Source: Petrosia ficiformis | Taxonomy: Eukaryota; Porifera; Demospongiae; Haplosclerida; Petrosiidae | Direction: 5' to 3' | Length of the DNA stretch: 64,000 nt | NCBI GenBank assembly: GCA_947044365.1 | Contig: OX345641.1 | Coordinates: 5,116,460-5,180,459 of the forward strand | In this document: positions 51,000 through 63,880 of the stretch, one piece after another | How positions within the stretch are numbered: the first letter of the stretch is position 1 | Layout: every line of letters starts with the position of its first letter | Made by a program: the position numbers and the translations under genes | Notes under the pieces: model-generated | Seen by the model: only the letters and a program-made list of their open reading frames with translations | What the model was told of the DNA's origin: nothing | Database searches by the model: none

Positions 51000-53900
51000 G
51001 CCTCATGGGTCCTTGTGTACTCCTAATGAAAGCTAGAAGACTCCTTATGGGTTCTACTGGACACCTATTGAGTCCTAGTGGACTCCTATTGGGTCCTATT
51101 GTACTCCTTATGGGTCCTAGTGGACCCCTAAAGGGTCCTAATGGACTCCCATTTGGTCTTAGTGGACTCCTATTGAGTCATATGGGACTCCTTATGGGTC
51201 CTAGTGGACTCCTAGAGTGTCCTAGTGGACACTTTTATAGTCCTAGTGGACACCCATTGGGTCTCAGTGGACTCATATTGGGGTGACAGCTTACCGGTTC
51301 TAGTTGACTCCTAGAGGCTGCAAGAGGACTCCTAATGAGTCCTAATGGACTCCTTTTGGGATCTAGTGGAATCATAATGGGTCCTAGTGGACTCATTATT
51401 GGTCCTAGTGGACACATAATAGGTCTTAGTGGACTCACATTGGGTCCTAGTGGACTCCTGTTGGGTCCTACTGGATTCCTTATGGGTCTTGTAATGGGTC
51501 CTAGTGGTTTCGTAATGGGTCCTAAATGAGCCCTATTGGGTCCTAGTGGACTATTAATGGGTCCTGGTGGACTCCTAGTGAGTCCTATTGGACTCCTACT
51601 TGGTCCTCTTGGACTCATAATAAGTCTTAGTGGACTCAGATTGGGACCGAATGGACTCATTTGGGATCTAGGGGAATCATAATGGGTCCTAGTGGACTCC
51701 TTATGGGACCTGGAGGACACCTGTTGGGTCCTACTGGATTCTTAGGGCACTTCTAATGGGTCCTAGTGGACTCCTAAAGGGTCCTCAATGAGTCTTATTG
51801 GGTCCGATTGGACTCCTAGTGGGTCCTAATGGAGTCCTATTAGGTACTAATGGAGTCCTATTGGTCCAATGGGACTTACATTGGGTCCTAGTGGACTACT
51901 TATGGGTCCTAGAAGACTCGTATTGGGTCCTATTGGACTCCTAATGGGTCCTAGTGGAGTCCTATTGGGTCCTAGTGGACTCCTAATGGGACCTAGTGGA
52001 CTCCTTTTAGTTCCTAGTGAACACCTAGTGGGTCCTAGTGCACTCCTAATGGGTCCAAGTGAGTCCTATGGGTCCTAATGGTCTCCTATTGGTCCAAGTG
52101 GACTTACATTGGGTACTAGTGGACTACTTATGGGTCCTAGAGGAATCGTAATCGGTCCTATTGGACTCCTATTGGGTCCTAGTGGAGTAATATAGGGACT
52201 TATTGGACACTTATGGGACCTAGTGGACTCCTAATGGGTCATATTGGACTCCTTATTGGTCCTAGTGGACTCCTATAGGGTCCTAGAGGGATCCTGTTGG
52301 GTCCGTCTGGAGTCCTAGTCGGTCCTAGTGGACTCCTTATGGGTCCTATTGGACTCCTACTGGTCCTAGTGGAGTAAAATAGGGACCTATTGGACACTTA
52401 TGGGTCCTAGTGGACTCCTAATGGGTCATATTGGACTCCTTATTGGTCCTATAGGGTCCTAGTGGGCTCCTGTTGGGTCCCACTGGACTCCTAAAGGGTC
52501 CTATTGGGTGCTAGTGGACACCTTATGTGTCCCACTTGTCTCCCAATGAGTCAAAAAGGACTCCTTATTGGTCCTAGTGGACTCCTAATGGGTCCTAGTG
52601 GACTCCTAATGAGACCTAGTGGACTCCTAATGGATCTTAGTGGAGTCATATAGGGTCCTAGAGGACTCCTAATGCGTCCTACTGGAGTACTATTGGGTCC
52701 TATTGGACTCCTAATGGGTATCCTAATGAGTCCTAGTGGAGTCCTACAGGGTCCTAGTGGAGTCTTATTGGGTCTTAGAGGACCCCTTATGGGTCCTAGT
52801 TTACTCCTAATGGGTCCTAGTGGACTCCTAATGGGTCCTAGTGGAATCCCATTGGGTGCTAGTGGACACCTTATGTGTCCTAGTGGACTCCTAATGGTTC
52901 CTAGTGGACTCCTAATGGGACCTAGTGACTCCTTTTAGTTCCTAGTGAACTCCTAGTGGGTCCTAGTGCACTCCTAATTGGTCCTAGTGGAGTTCTATCG
53001 GGTCCTATTGGAGTTTATTGGGTCCTATCGGACTCCTTATTGGTCCTAGTTTACTCCTGTTTTTTCCTAGTGGACTCCCATTGGGTCCTAGTTCACACTT
53101 TATGTGTCCTAGTGGAGTACTATTGGGTGCAGGTGGACACATTATGTGTCCTAGTCGACTCCTAATGAGTCCTAGTGGACTCCTTACTGTTCCTAGTCGA
53201 CACCTAATGGGTCCTTGTGGACTCCTAATGGGAGCTAGTGGACTCCTTATGGGTCCTACTGGACGGACACCTATTGAGTCCTAGTTGACTCCTGTTGGGT
53301 AACATTGTACGCCTTACAGGACTACTTTGGACTCCACCAGGACCAAAAGGGTACTAATGGACTTCTATTTGGTATTAGTGGACTCCTATTGGATCATATG
53401 GGACTCCTTATGGGTACTAGTGGAGTGTTCTAGTGGACACTTTTATGGTCCTAGTGGAATCCCATTGGGTCCTAATGGACTCATATTGGGTCCATTGAAC
53501 TTTTTACCGGTACTAGTTGACTCCTAGTAGGTCCAAGAAGACTCCTAAGAAGTCTGAATGGACTCCTTTTGGGATCTAGTGGAATCATAATGGGTCCTAG
53601 TGGACTCGTTATTGGTCCTAGTGGACTCATAATAGGTCTTAGTGGACTCACATTGGGTCCTAGTGGACTCCTGTTGGGTCCTACTGGACCTAGTGGAATC
53701 CTAATGGGTCCTAATGCACTCCTAAATTGTCCTAGTAGACTCTTATTGGGTCCTATTGGAGTCATATTGGGTCCTAGTGGACTCCTTATTGGTCCGAGTG
53801 GACTCCTATTAGGTCCTTGTGGACTCATATTGGGTCCTAGTGGACTACTAATGGGTCCTTGTGGACTGCTATTGGGTCCTAGTAGACTCATAATTGGTCC

Positions 53901-54730
53901 TGGTGGAGTCCAAAGTAGTCCTAGTTGACTCCTTTAGGGTCCTAAAGGACACCTAAAGGGTCCTAGTGGACTACTTAATAGTTGTAATGCACTCCTTTTG
54001 GGTAATAGTGGACTCCTTTTGGGTCTTAGTTGACTCCTTATTGGTCCTTTAGGACTACTATTGGGTCCTAGAGGACACCTATTGGGTCCTAGTATCAGCT
54101 TATGTGTCCTAGTGGACTCCTAATGGGTCCTATTGTACTCTTTATGGGTCCTAGTGGACTCCTAAAGGGTCCTAATGGACTCCCATTTGATCTTAGACGA
54201 CGCCTCATGGGTCCTTTCGTACTCCTAATGAAAGCTAGTGGACACCTTATGTCCTACTGGACAACTATTGAGTCCTAGTGGACACCTATTGGGTCCTACT
54301 GTACTCCTTATGGGTCCTAGTGGACCCCTAAAGGGTCCTAATGGACTCACATTTGGTCTTAGTGGACTCCTACTGGGTCCTATGGGACTCCTTATGGGTC
54401 CTAGTGGACTCCTAGAGTGTCCTAGTGGACAATTTTATGGTCCTAGTGGACTCCCATTGGGTCCTAGTGGACTCATATTGGGTGTTATTGGACTCCTTAC
54501 GGGTACTAGTTGACTCCTTGTGAGTCCAAGAGGACTCCTAATGAGTCCTAGTGGACTCCTTTTGGGATATAGTGGATTCATAATGGGTCCTAGTGGACTC
54601 ATTATAGGTCCTAGTGGACTCATATTAGGTCTTAGTGGACTCACATTGGGTCCTAGTGGACTCCTGTTGGGTCCTACTGGACTCCTTATGGGTCCTAGGG
54701 GTCTTGTAATGCGTCCTAATGGGTCCTAAA
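51000..54730 (-). repeat. about 3.2-kb higher-order repeat, right arm
   Basis: Unit order at about 51000-51550 (TGAAAGCTAG unit, CCCCTAAAGGGTCC unit, CTAGAGTGTCC unit, then the GGGATCTAGTGGAATCATAATG unit) recurs at 54225-54730. A single relative lies in the left arm at 17079-17453. Copies are moderately diverged and boundaries were not resolved. Confidence 0.65.
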
Positions 54731-55739
54731 TGAGCCCTATTGGGTCCTAGTGGACTCCTTATGGGTCCTAGTTGACTCCTAAAGGGTCCTAATGGACTCA
54801 TATTGGGTCTTATTGGACTCCTATTTGGTCATATGGGACTGCCTATGCGTCCTAGTGGACTCGTAGAGTGTCCTAGTGGACTCTTTTAATGTCCTAGTGG
54901 ACACCTATTTGGTCCTATTGGACTCATATTGGGTCCTATTGGACTGCTTACGGGTCCTTGTTTACTCCTAGTGGGTCCTAGAGGACTCCTATTGCGTCCT
55001 AATGGACGCCTTTTGGGATCTAGTGGAATCATAGTGGGTGGTAGTGGACTCGTTATTGGTCTTAATGGACTCCTTTTGGGATCTAGTGGAATCATAGTGG
55101 GTCGCAGTGGTCTCGTTATTGGTCCTTGTGTAATCCTATTGGGTCCTATTTGACTCCTTATGGGTCCTACTGGACTCGTAATGGGTCATGTTGGAGTCCA
55201 AAGTAGTCTTAGTTGACTCCTTTAGGGTCCTATAGGACACCTAAAGTGTCCTAGTAATCTACTTAATAGTTGTAGTGCACTCATTTTGGGTACTAGTTGA
55301 CTCCTTTTGGGTCCTAGTTGACTCATTATTGGACCTTTTGGACTACTATTGGGTCCTAGAAGACACCTAAAGGACACCTAAAGGGTCCTAGTGGACTACT
55401 TAGTAGTTGTAGTGCACTCTTTTTGGGTACTAGTTGACTCCTTTTGGGTCCTAGTTGACTCCTTATTGGTCCTTTTGGACTACTATTGGGTCCTAGTGGA
55501 CTGCTTATGTGTCCTAGTGGACTCCTATTGGGTCCTAGTGGAGTCCTATTGGGTCCTAGTAGAGTCCTTACGGGTCCTAGTAGACTGCTATTGGGTACTA
55601 GTGGAATTTTTATGGGTACTAGTGGACTCCTAATGGGTCCAAGAGGACTCTTTATGGGTCCTAGTGGACTCCTGAAGGGTCCTAGTGGACTCCTAATTGC
55701 TCGTAATGGACTCCTTATGAGTCCTAGTAGACACCTACT

Positions 55740-56285
55740 TGGTCCTATTTGACTCCTAATAGCTCGTAATGGACTCCTTATGTGTCCTAGAGGACCCCTA
55801 ATGGGTCTTAGTGGACTCCTACTTGGTCCTAGTGGACTCATAATGGGTCTTAGTCGACTCCTATTGGTTCCTAATTGAATCCTTTTGGGATCTAGTGGAA
55901 TCATAGTGGGTTCTAGCAGACTCCTATTAGGTCCTAATGCACTCATATTGGGTCCTAGTGGACTCCTATTGGGTCCTAGTGGACTCCTTACGGGTCGTAG
56001 TAGACACCTACTTGGTCCTAGTGGACTCCTAATTGCTCGTAATGGACTCCTTATGTGTCCTAGAGGACCCCTAATGGGTCTTAGTGGACTCCTACTTGGT
56101 CCTAGTGGACTCATAATGGGTCTTAGTCGACTCCTATTGGGTCCTAATTGACTCCTTTTGGGATCTAGTGGAATCATAGTGGGTTCTAGCAGACTCCTAA
56201 TAGGTCCTAATGCACTCATATTGGGTCCTAGTGGACTACTAATGGTTCCTTGTGGACTCCTAATGTGACCTCTTGGAATCCCAAT
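55740..56285 (-). repeat. 273-bp (13-unit) tandem duplication
   Basis: CCTTTTGGGATCTAGTGGAA occurs at 55881 and again 273 bp later, with the same neighbours (TAATTGCTCGTAATGGACTCC before, TTCTAGCAGACTCCTA after). A third, more distant relative is at about 56640-56820. The exact 13-unit spacing keeps one - strand frame open for 322 codons, the longest in the minisatellite. Confidence 0.8.
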
Positions 56286-58084
56286 AGGTCCTAGTGGACT
56301 CCTAATGGGTCCTAATTGACTCATAATGGGTCCTGTTGGAGTCCAAAGTAGTCCTATTAGACTCCTTTATGGTCCTAGAGGACACCTAAAGGGTCCTAGT
56401 GGACTACTTATTAGTTCTAGTGCACTCCTATTAGGTACTAATGGACTCCCATTGGGTCCTAGTTGACTCCTTATTGGTCCTTTTGGACTACTATTGGGTC
56501 CTAGAGGACACCTATTGTGTCCTAGTGGACTGCTTATGTGTCCTAGTGGACTCCTAATGGGTCCTAGTTGTTCTAGTGGACTCCTATTGGGTCCTAGTGG
56601 ACTCCTATTGGGTCCTAGTGGACTCCTTACGGGTCCTAGTAGACACCTACTTGGTCCTAGTGGACTCCTAATTGCTCGTAATGGACTCCTTATGTGTCCT
56701 AGTGGACCCCTAATGTGTCTTAGTGGACTCCTACTTGGTTCTAGTGGACTCATAATGGGTCTTAGTCGACTCCTATTTGGTCCTACTTGACTCCTTTTGG
56801 GATCTAGAGGATTCATAGTGGGTCCTATCTGACTCCTATAGGGTCCTAGTGGACTACTAATGGGTCCTATTGGACACATAATGAGTCCTATTGGAGTCCT
56901 ATTGGGTACTAGTAGACACCTATTGGGTCCTAGTGGACTCCTATTGGTCCTAGTGGACTCCTATTGGGTCCTAGTCGACTCCTTATTGGTTCTAGTGGAC
57001 TTCTATTGGGTCCTAGTGGACTCCTTATGAGTCCTAGTGGACTCGTAGTCGGTCCTATTTGACTCCTAATGGGTCCTAATGGAGTCCTGTTGGGTCCTAG
57101 TGGACCCCTAATGGGTACTAGTGGACTCATAATGGGTCCTAGTGAACTTCTAACGGGTCCTAGTAGACTCCTTTAGTGTCCAAGTGGACTCCTATTAGGT
57201 TCTACTGGACTCCTTATTGGTCCTTTTGGACACCTAATGGATATTTGTGGACTCCTAATGGGTGATAGTGGACTCCTAATTGGTTCTAGTGGAGTCCTAT
57301 TGAGTCCTAATGGACTCCTATTGGTCCAAGTGGACTCACATTGGGTTTTAGTGGACTACTTATTGGTCCTACTGGACTCATAATGGGTGCTATTGTACTC
57401 CTAATGGGTCCTAGTGGAGTCCTATTGGGTGCTATTTGAGTCGTATTGTGTCATAGTGGACAATTAGTGGCTCCTACTGGACTCCAATTGGGTCCTAGTG
57501 TACTCATATTGGGTCTACTAATTGGCCCTATTGGACTCCTTACTTGTCCTAATAGACTCGTATTGGGTCCTAATGGACACCTATTGGGTCATAGTGGACT
57601 CCTAATGGGTCCTATTGGACTCCTACTGTGTCCTATTGGACACCTTATTAGTCCTAGTGGAATCGTATTGGTACTCCTAATGTGTCATAGTGGACACCAT
57701 ATTGGTCCTAGTGGACTCCTATTAGGTCCTGGTGGACTCATATTTGGTCCTGGTGGAGTCCTAATTAGTCCTAGTGGACTACTTATGGGTCCTAATGGAC
57801 TCATAGTGGGTGTTAGTGGACTAGTATTGGGTCCTATTGGACTCCTTATGGGTCCTAATGTACTCCTCATGGGTCCTGGTGGATACCCATTGTGTCCTTG
57901 GGGAGACTATTGTGTCTTAGAGTACTCATATTGGGTCCTAGTGGACTCCTTATGCCTTCTAGTGGCCTTCAAATGGGTCCTAGTGGACTCCTTATTGGTC
58001 CTAGTTGACTCCCATTAGGTCCCAGTGGACTCCTAATGGGTCCTAGTGGATTACTAATGGGTACTAGTGGAGTCCTATTGGTCC

Positions 58085-58086
58085 TA
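58085..58086 (-). other. empty Tc1/mariner target site (TA) in the opposite arm
   Basis: The + strand here reads GGTCCTAGTTCTCTCCTTATT. Its reverse complement joins AATAAGGAGAGAAC, TA and GGACC, which is exactly the left flank, one TA, and the right flank of the transposon at 14391-15424. Similarity to the left arm continues on both sides (TAGTGGATTACTAATGGG before, GCAATGGACTCC after). This is an unoccupied pre-insertion site. Confidence 0.88.
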
Positions 58087-59330
58087 GTTCTCTCCTTATT
58101 GGTCGCAATGGACTCCTATTTGTCCTAATAAACTCCTAGTGGACTCCTAATGTGTCCTAGTGGACTCCAAATGCGTCCTATTTGAATCCTATTGCTTCAT
58201 AGAGGACTTCTTATGGGTCCTATGGAGTCTTATTGGGTCCTAGTGGACTCCTAATTGCTCCTAATGGAATCCTTATGGGTCCTAGAGGACTCCTAATGGG
58301 TCCTAGTGGACTCCCACTTGGTCCTAGTGCACTTATAATGGGTCTTAGTTGACTCCAATTGGGTCCTAATTGACTCCTTTTGGGATCTACTGGAATCATA
58401 GTGGGTCCTAGCGGACTCCTAATGGCTCCTATTAGAGAACTATTGGGTCCTAGTGGACTACTTATGGATCCTAGTGGAGTCCTATTGTGTTCTAGTGGAC
58501 TCCTTATTGGTCCTAGTGGTCTCCTATTGGGTACTAGCGGAATTTTTATCGGTCCTTGTGGACTTCTAAGGTGTCCTAGTGGACTCCTAACTGGTCCTAG
58601 AGGACAACTTATGGGTCCTACTGGACTGATTATTGGTCCTACTGTATTCCTAATGGGTGCTAGTGGACAACTAATCGGTCCTACTGGACTCCTTATTGGT
58701 CCCAGTGGAATCGTATTGGGTCATATTGGACTCCTAATGTGTCATAGAGGACCCCTTATTGGTCCAGTTGGACTCCTATTAGGTCCTAGGGGACTCATAT
58801 TGGGTCCTAGTGGACTACTAATGGGTCCTAGTGGACTCCATATTGGTCCTAATGGACACCTATTGGGTACTAGTGGACTCCTATTGGGTCATAGTGGACA
58901 CCTAATGGGTCTTATTGGATTCCTAATAGGTCCTATTGGACACCTTATTGGTCCTAGTGGAATCGTATTGGGTCCTAGTGGACTCCTAATGTGTCATAGT
59001 GGACTCCTTATTGGTCCTAGTGGACTCCTATTAGGTCCTAGTGGAATCATATTGGGTCCTAGTGAACTACTAATTGGTCCTAGTGGACAGATACTGGGTC
59101 TTAATCCACTCATATTGGGTCTGGTGGAGTCTTAATTAGTCCTAGTGGACCCCTTATGGGTCCTAGTGGACTCATAGTGGGTGTTAGTGATCTAGTATTG
59201 GGTCCTAATGGACACATTATGGGTTCTAGGGGACTCCTGATGGGTCAAAGTGGACTCATATGGGTCCTTTTGGAGTCCTAAGTAGTGCTATTTTACTCCT
59301 TATGGCTGCTATGGTGTCCTAAGGGACTCC

Positions 59331-62300
59331 TTATTGGTCCTTTTGCACAATATTGGGTGCTAGAGGACACCTATTGGGTCCTACTGGACTGCTTTTGTGT
59401 CCTAGCAGACACCTAATGTGTCTTAGTGGACTCCTTATTGGTTCCAGTGGACTACTATTGGGTACTAGTGGACTCCTATTGAGTCTCCTTACGGGTCCTA
59501 GTAGACTCCTAATGGGTCGAATTGGACACCTAATTGGTCCTAGTGGACTCCTATTGAGTCCTATTGGACTCCTATTTGGTCCTAGTGGACTCATACTGGG
59601 TATTATTCGACATCTATAGGGTCCTAATTGACTCATTTTGGGATCTAGTGGAATCATAGTGGGTCCTAGCGGACACCTAATGGCTCCTATTGGAGTCCTA
59701 TTGGGTCCTAGTGGACTACTTATGGGTCCTAGTGGAGTCCTATTGGGTCCTAGTGGACCCCTAATTGGTCATAATGGACTCATAATGGGTATTAGTGGAC
59801 TCCAATTGGGTCCTCGTGGACACTTTATGGGTCCTAGTGGACTCCTATTGGGTACTAGTGGAATTTTTATGGTTCCTACTGGAATCCTTATTGGTCCTAG
59901 TGGACTCCTATTTGTTCCTATTGTACTCCTATTCAGTCCTAATGGACTCATTTTGGGATCTAGTGGAATCATAATGGGTCCTAGGGGACTCCTTATGGGT
60001 ACTAGTGGAGTCTTTTTGAGTACTAGAGCTCGCCTAAATTGTCACGGTGAACACATAATGGGTCTTAGTGGACTCCTATGGGGTCCCAGTGAACCCCTTA
60101 AGGGACCTAGTGGACTACTAATGGGTCCTAGTGGACTACTAATGGACTACTAGTTAATACCTTATGGCTCCTAGAGGACTCTTAATGGGTCCTAGTGGAC
60201 ACCTAATGGGTACTAGTGGACACCTTAGTGGTCCTTGCGGAATTCTATTGGGTACTCGTAGTGTGTCCTAGTGGACTCCTTAATGGTCTTAGTGGACTCC
60301 TTATGGGTCCTAGTCGACTACTATCGGATCCTATTGGACTCGTAATGGGTCCTCTTGGAGTACTATGGATCCTAGTGGACAACTATTGGGTCCTAGTGGA
60401 CTCCTAATGGGTTCTAGTGGACACCTTATTGATCCTAAAGTATTCCTAATGGATCCGAGTCGACTCCTAATGGGTCCTAGTGGAGTAATACTGGGTCCTT
60501 CTGGAATCCTATTAGGTCCTAGTGGACTCGTAATGGGTCCTAGTGGACTCCTTATAGGTCCTAGCGGAATCCTAATGGACTCCTATTTGGTCCTGGTGGA
60601 CTCCTTATGGGTCATAGAGGAATGCTAATGTGTCCTAGTGGACTCCTTATTGGTCCTAATGGACTCCTAGTGAGTCCTATTGGACTCCTAATGGGTCCTA
60701 ATGGACTCCTATTGGGTCCTAGTGGTCTCCTTATGGGTTCCTAATGGGTCCTAGTGGACTTTTTATTGGTCCAAATGGACACATTGTGGGTACTTGAGGA
60801 GTACTATTGCGTCCTGTTGGACTCCTCATGGGTCCTAATGGACTCCTAATGGGTCCTAGTATACTTTTTATGGGTCCTAGTGTACTCCTAATGGTTTCTA
60901 GTTGACACTTATTGGTTCCTACAGTATATACTCCTTATGGGTCCTAGTGGACTCCTAAAGGGACCTAGTGGACTCGTTATAGGTCCTAGTGGAATCCTAA
61001 TGGCTCTTATTGGACTTCTTATTGGTCGTATTGGACTCCTATATGGTCCCATTGGAGTCCTAATGGTACCTGATGGACTCCTATTGGGTCCTAATGGACA
61101 CATATTGGGTCCTTCTTACTCCTAATTGGTCCTAGTGGACTCCTACTGGGTCCTAGTGGACTCCCGTTGTCTCCTAGTGTACTCTATCTGGGTCCTAATG
61201 GATTCCTAATGGGTCCTATTGGACTAGTTATAGGTCCTAGTGGAATCCTATTGGGTCCTAGTGAACTCCTATTGTGTCCTAGTGGACACCTTATGGGTCC
61301 TAGTGGACTCCTATTGGGTCCTTGGGGACTCCTTGTTGGTCCTAATGGAGTCATATTGTGTACTATTGGAGGCTTCATGGGTCCTAGTGGACTCTTAGTG
61401 GGTCCATGTGGACTCCTTACTGGTCCCAGTGGAATCCTTATTGGTCCTAACGGACTCCTTACGGGTCCTTTTGAACTACTAATTGGTCCTAGTGGACTCA
61501 TTATTGGTCCTATTGGACTCCTATTGGGTCCTATTTGACTCCTATCTTGACATAGTGGACTCCGTCTTGGTCCTAATGGACTCCTAATGAGTCATAGTGG
61601 ACTGCTTATAGGTCCTAGTGGACTCCTGTTGGGTCCTAGTGGACTCCTTATTGGTCTCCTATTGGGTCCTACTGGACTCCTATCGGGTCCTATTGGACTC
61701 AAAATGGGTCCTATTGGACACATAGTGTGTCCTATTGGACTCCGTTTGGGTCCTAGTGGACTTATAATGGGTCCCAGTGGACTCCTTATGGTTCCTATTG
61801 GACTCCTATTGGGTCCTAGTGGACTGCTATTGGGTCCTTGTGGACACCTATTGGGTCCTATTGGACTTCTAATGGGTTCCAGTAGACTCCTAATGGGTCT
61901 TTGTGGAGTACTATTGGATCCTATTGGACTCTTCATGGGTTCTAGAGGACTCATTATGGGTCCTACTGGACTCCTATTGCATCCTAGTGGACACCTTATG
62001 GGTCCTAATGTATTCCTAAAGGGTACTAATGGACTCCTAATGGGTGCTATTTGAGTCCTATTGTGACATATTGGACTCCTTATGTGTTCTAATGGAGTCC
62101 TATTGGGTCCTAGTGGATTCCTAATTGCTCATTGTGGACTTCTAAGGGGTACTATTAGACACCTTTAGGGTCTTAGTGGACTCCTAATGTGTCGTAGTAG
62201 ACACCTTATGGGTCCTGGTGGACTCCTATTAGGTCCTAGTGGAATCATATTGGGTCCTAGTGGACTACTAATTGGTCCTAGTGGACACATACTTGGTCTT

Positions 62301-63880
62301 AATCCACTCATATTGGGTCTGGTGGAGTCCTAATTAGTCCTAGTGGACCCCTTATGGGTCCTAGTGGACTCATAGCGGGTGTTAGTGATCTAGTATTGGG
62401 TCCTAATGGACACATTATGGGTTCTAGTGGACTCCTATTGGGTCCTAGTGGACTCATAGTGGGTGTTAGTGATCTAGTATTGGGTCCTAATGGACACATT
62501 ATGGGTTCTAGTGGACTCATATGGGTCCTTTTGGAGTCCTAAGTAGTGTTAGTTGACTCCTTATGGCTCCTAGTGGACTGCTATGGGGTCCTAAGGGACT
62601 CCTTATTGCACAATATTGGGTCCTAGAGGACACCTATTGGGTCCGGGTGGACTGCTTTTCTGTCCTAGCGGACTCCTAATATGTCCTAGTGGACTCCTTA
62701 TTGGTTCCAGTGGACTACTATTGGGTACTAGTGGACTCCTATTGAGTCTTTTTACGGGTCCTAGTAGACTCCTAATGGGTCGAAGTGGACACCTAATTGG
62801 TCCTAGTGGACTCCTATTGAGTACTATTGGACTCCTTATTGGTCCTAGTGGACTCCTATTTGGTCCTAGTGGACTCATACTGGGTGTTAGTCGACACCTA
62901 TAGGGTCCTAATTGACTCATTTTGGGATCTAGTGGAATCATAGTGGGTTCTAGCGGACACCTAATGGCTCCTATTGGAGTCCTATTGGGTCCTAGTGGAC
63001 TACTTATGAGTCCTAGTGGAGTCCTATTGGGTCCTAGTGGACCCGTAATTGGTCACAATGGACTCATAATGGGTATTAGTGGACTCCAATTGGGTCCTCG
63101 TGGACACTTTATGGGTCCTAGTGGACTCCTATTTGGTACTAGTGGAAATTTTATGGTTCCTACTGGACTCCTTATTGGTCCTAGTGGACTCCTATTTGTT
63201 CCTATCGGACTCCTATTCGGTCCTAATGGACTCCTTTTGGGTTCTAGCGGAATCATAATGGGTCCTAGTGGACTCCTTATGGGTAATGGCGGAGTCTTTT
63301 TGAGTACTAGAGCTCGCCTAATTTGGCATGGTGAGCACATAATGGGTCTTAATGGACTCCTATGGGTTCCCAGTGGACTCCTTAAGGGACGTAGTGGACT
63401 ACTAATGGGTCCTAGTGGACACATAATGGGTACTAGTGGACACCTTATTGGTCCTTGTGGAATTTTATTGGGTACTCCTAATGTGTCCTAGTGGACTCCT
63501 AAGGGTCCTATTTGACTCGTTATGGGTCCTAGTCGACTACTATCGGATCCTATTGGACTCCTAATGGGTCCTCTTGGAGTACTATGGGTCCTAGTGGACA
63601 CCTATTGGGTCCTAGTGGACTCCTAATGGGTTCTAGTGGACCACTTATTGATCCTAAAGTATTCCTAATGGGTCTGAGTCGACTCCTAATGGGTCCTAGT
63701 GGAGTAATATTGTGTCCTACGGGACTCCTTATGGGTCATAGAGGACTGCTAATGGGTCCTAGTAGACTCCTTATTGGTCCCAATGGACACATTATTTGTA
63801 CTTGAGGAGTCCTATTGTGTCCTGTTGGACTCCTCAAGGTTCCTAATGGACTCCTAATGGGTTCTATTGTACTCCTTATG
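59331..63880 (-). repeat. about 3.28-kb higher-order repeat at the right end
   Basis: The block 59331-60628 recurs at 62603-63880 with an offset of about 3219-3284 bp. Matching marks include CACAATATTGGGT, the GAGTCTCCTTACGGG/GAGTCTTTTTACGGG interruption, the GGGATCTAGTGGAATCATAG unit at 59641 and 62925, and the unusual TACTAGAGCTCGCCTAA insert near 60022 and 63305. The left arm has relatives of the AGCTCT insert at about 1585 and 12692, 11.1 kb apart. Confidence 0.82.
62358..62525 (-). repeat. 84-bp (4-unit) tandem duplication
   Basis: GGGTGTTAGTGATCTAGTAT occurs at 62378 and 62462, each followed by TGGACACATTATGGGTTCTAG. The copies are almost identical, and the offset is exactly 4 x 21 bp. 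Confidence 0.88.

Noticed and set aside
55356..56324. Long open frames made of SPLGPIR or GPSGLLM heptapeptides on both strands, reminiscent of collagen-like or structural repeat proteins
   Set aside because: A 21-bp period keeps frames open on both strands without selection. The frames are broken every 60-320 codons by indels, lack any unique N- or C-terminal domain, and changes between units are not biased to silent positions as far as I can see.
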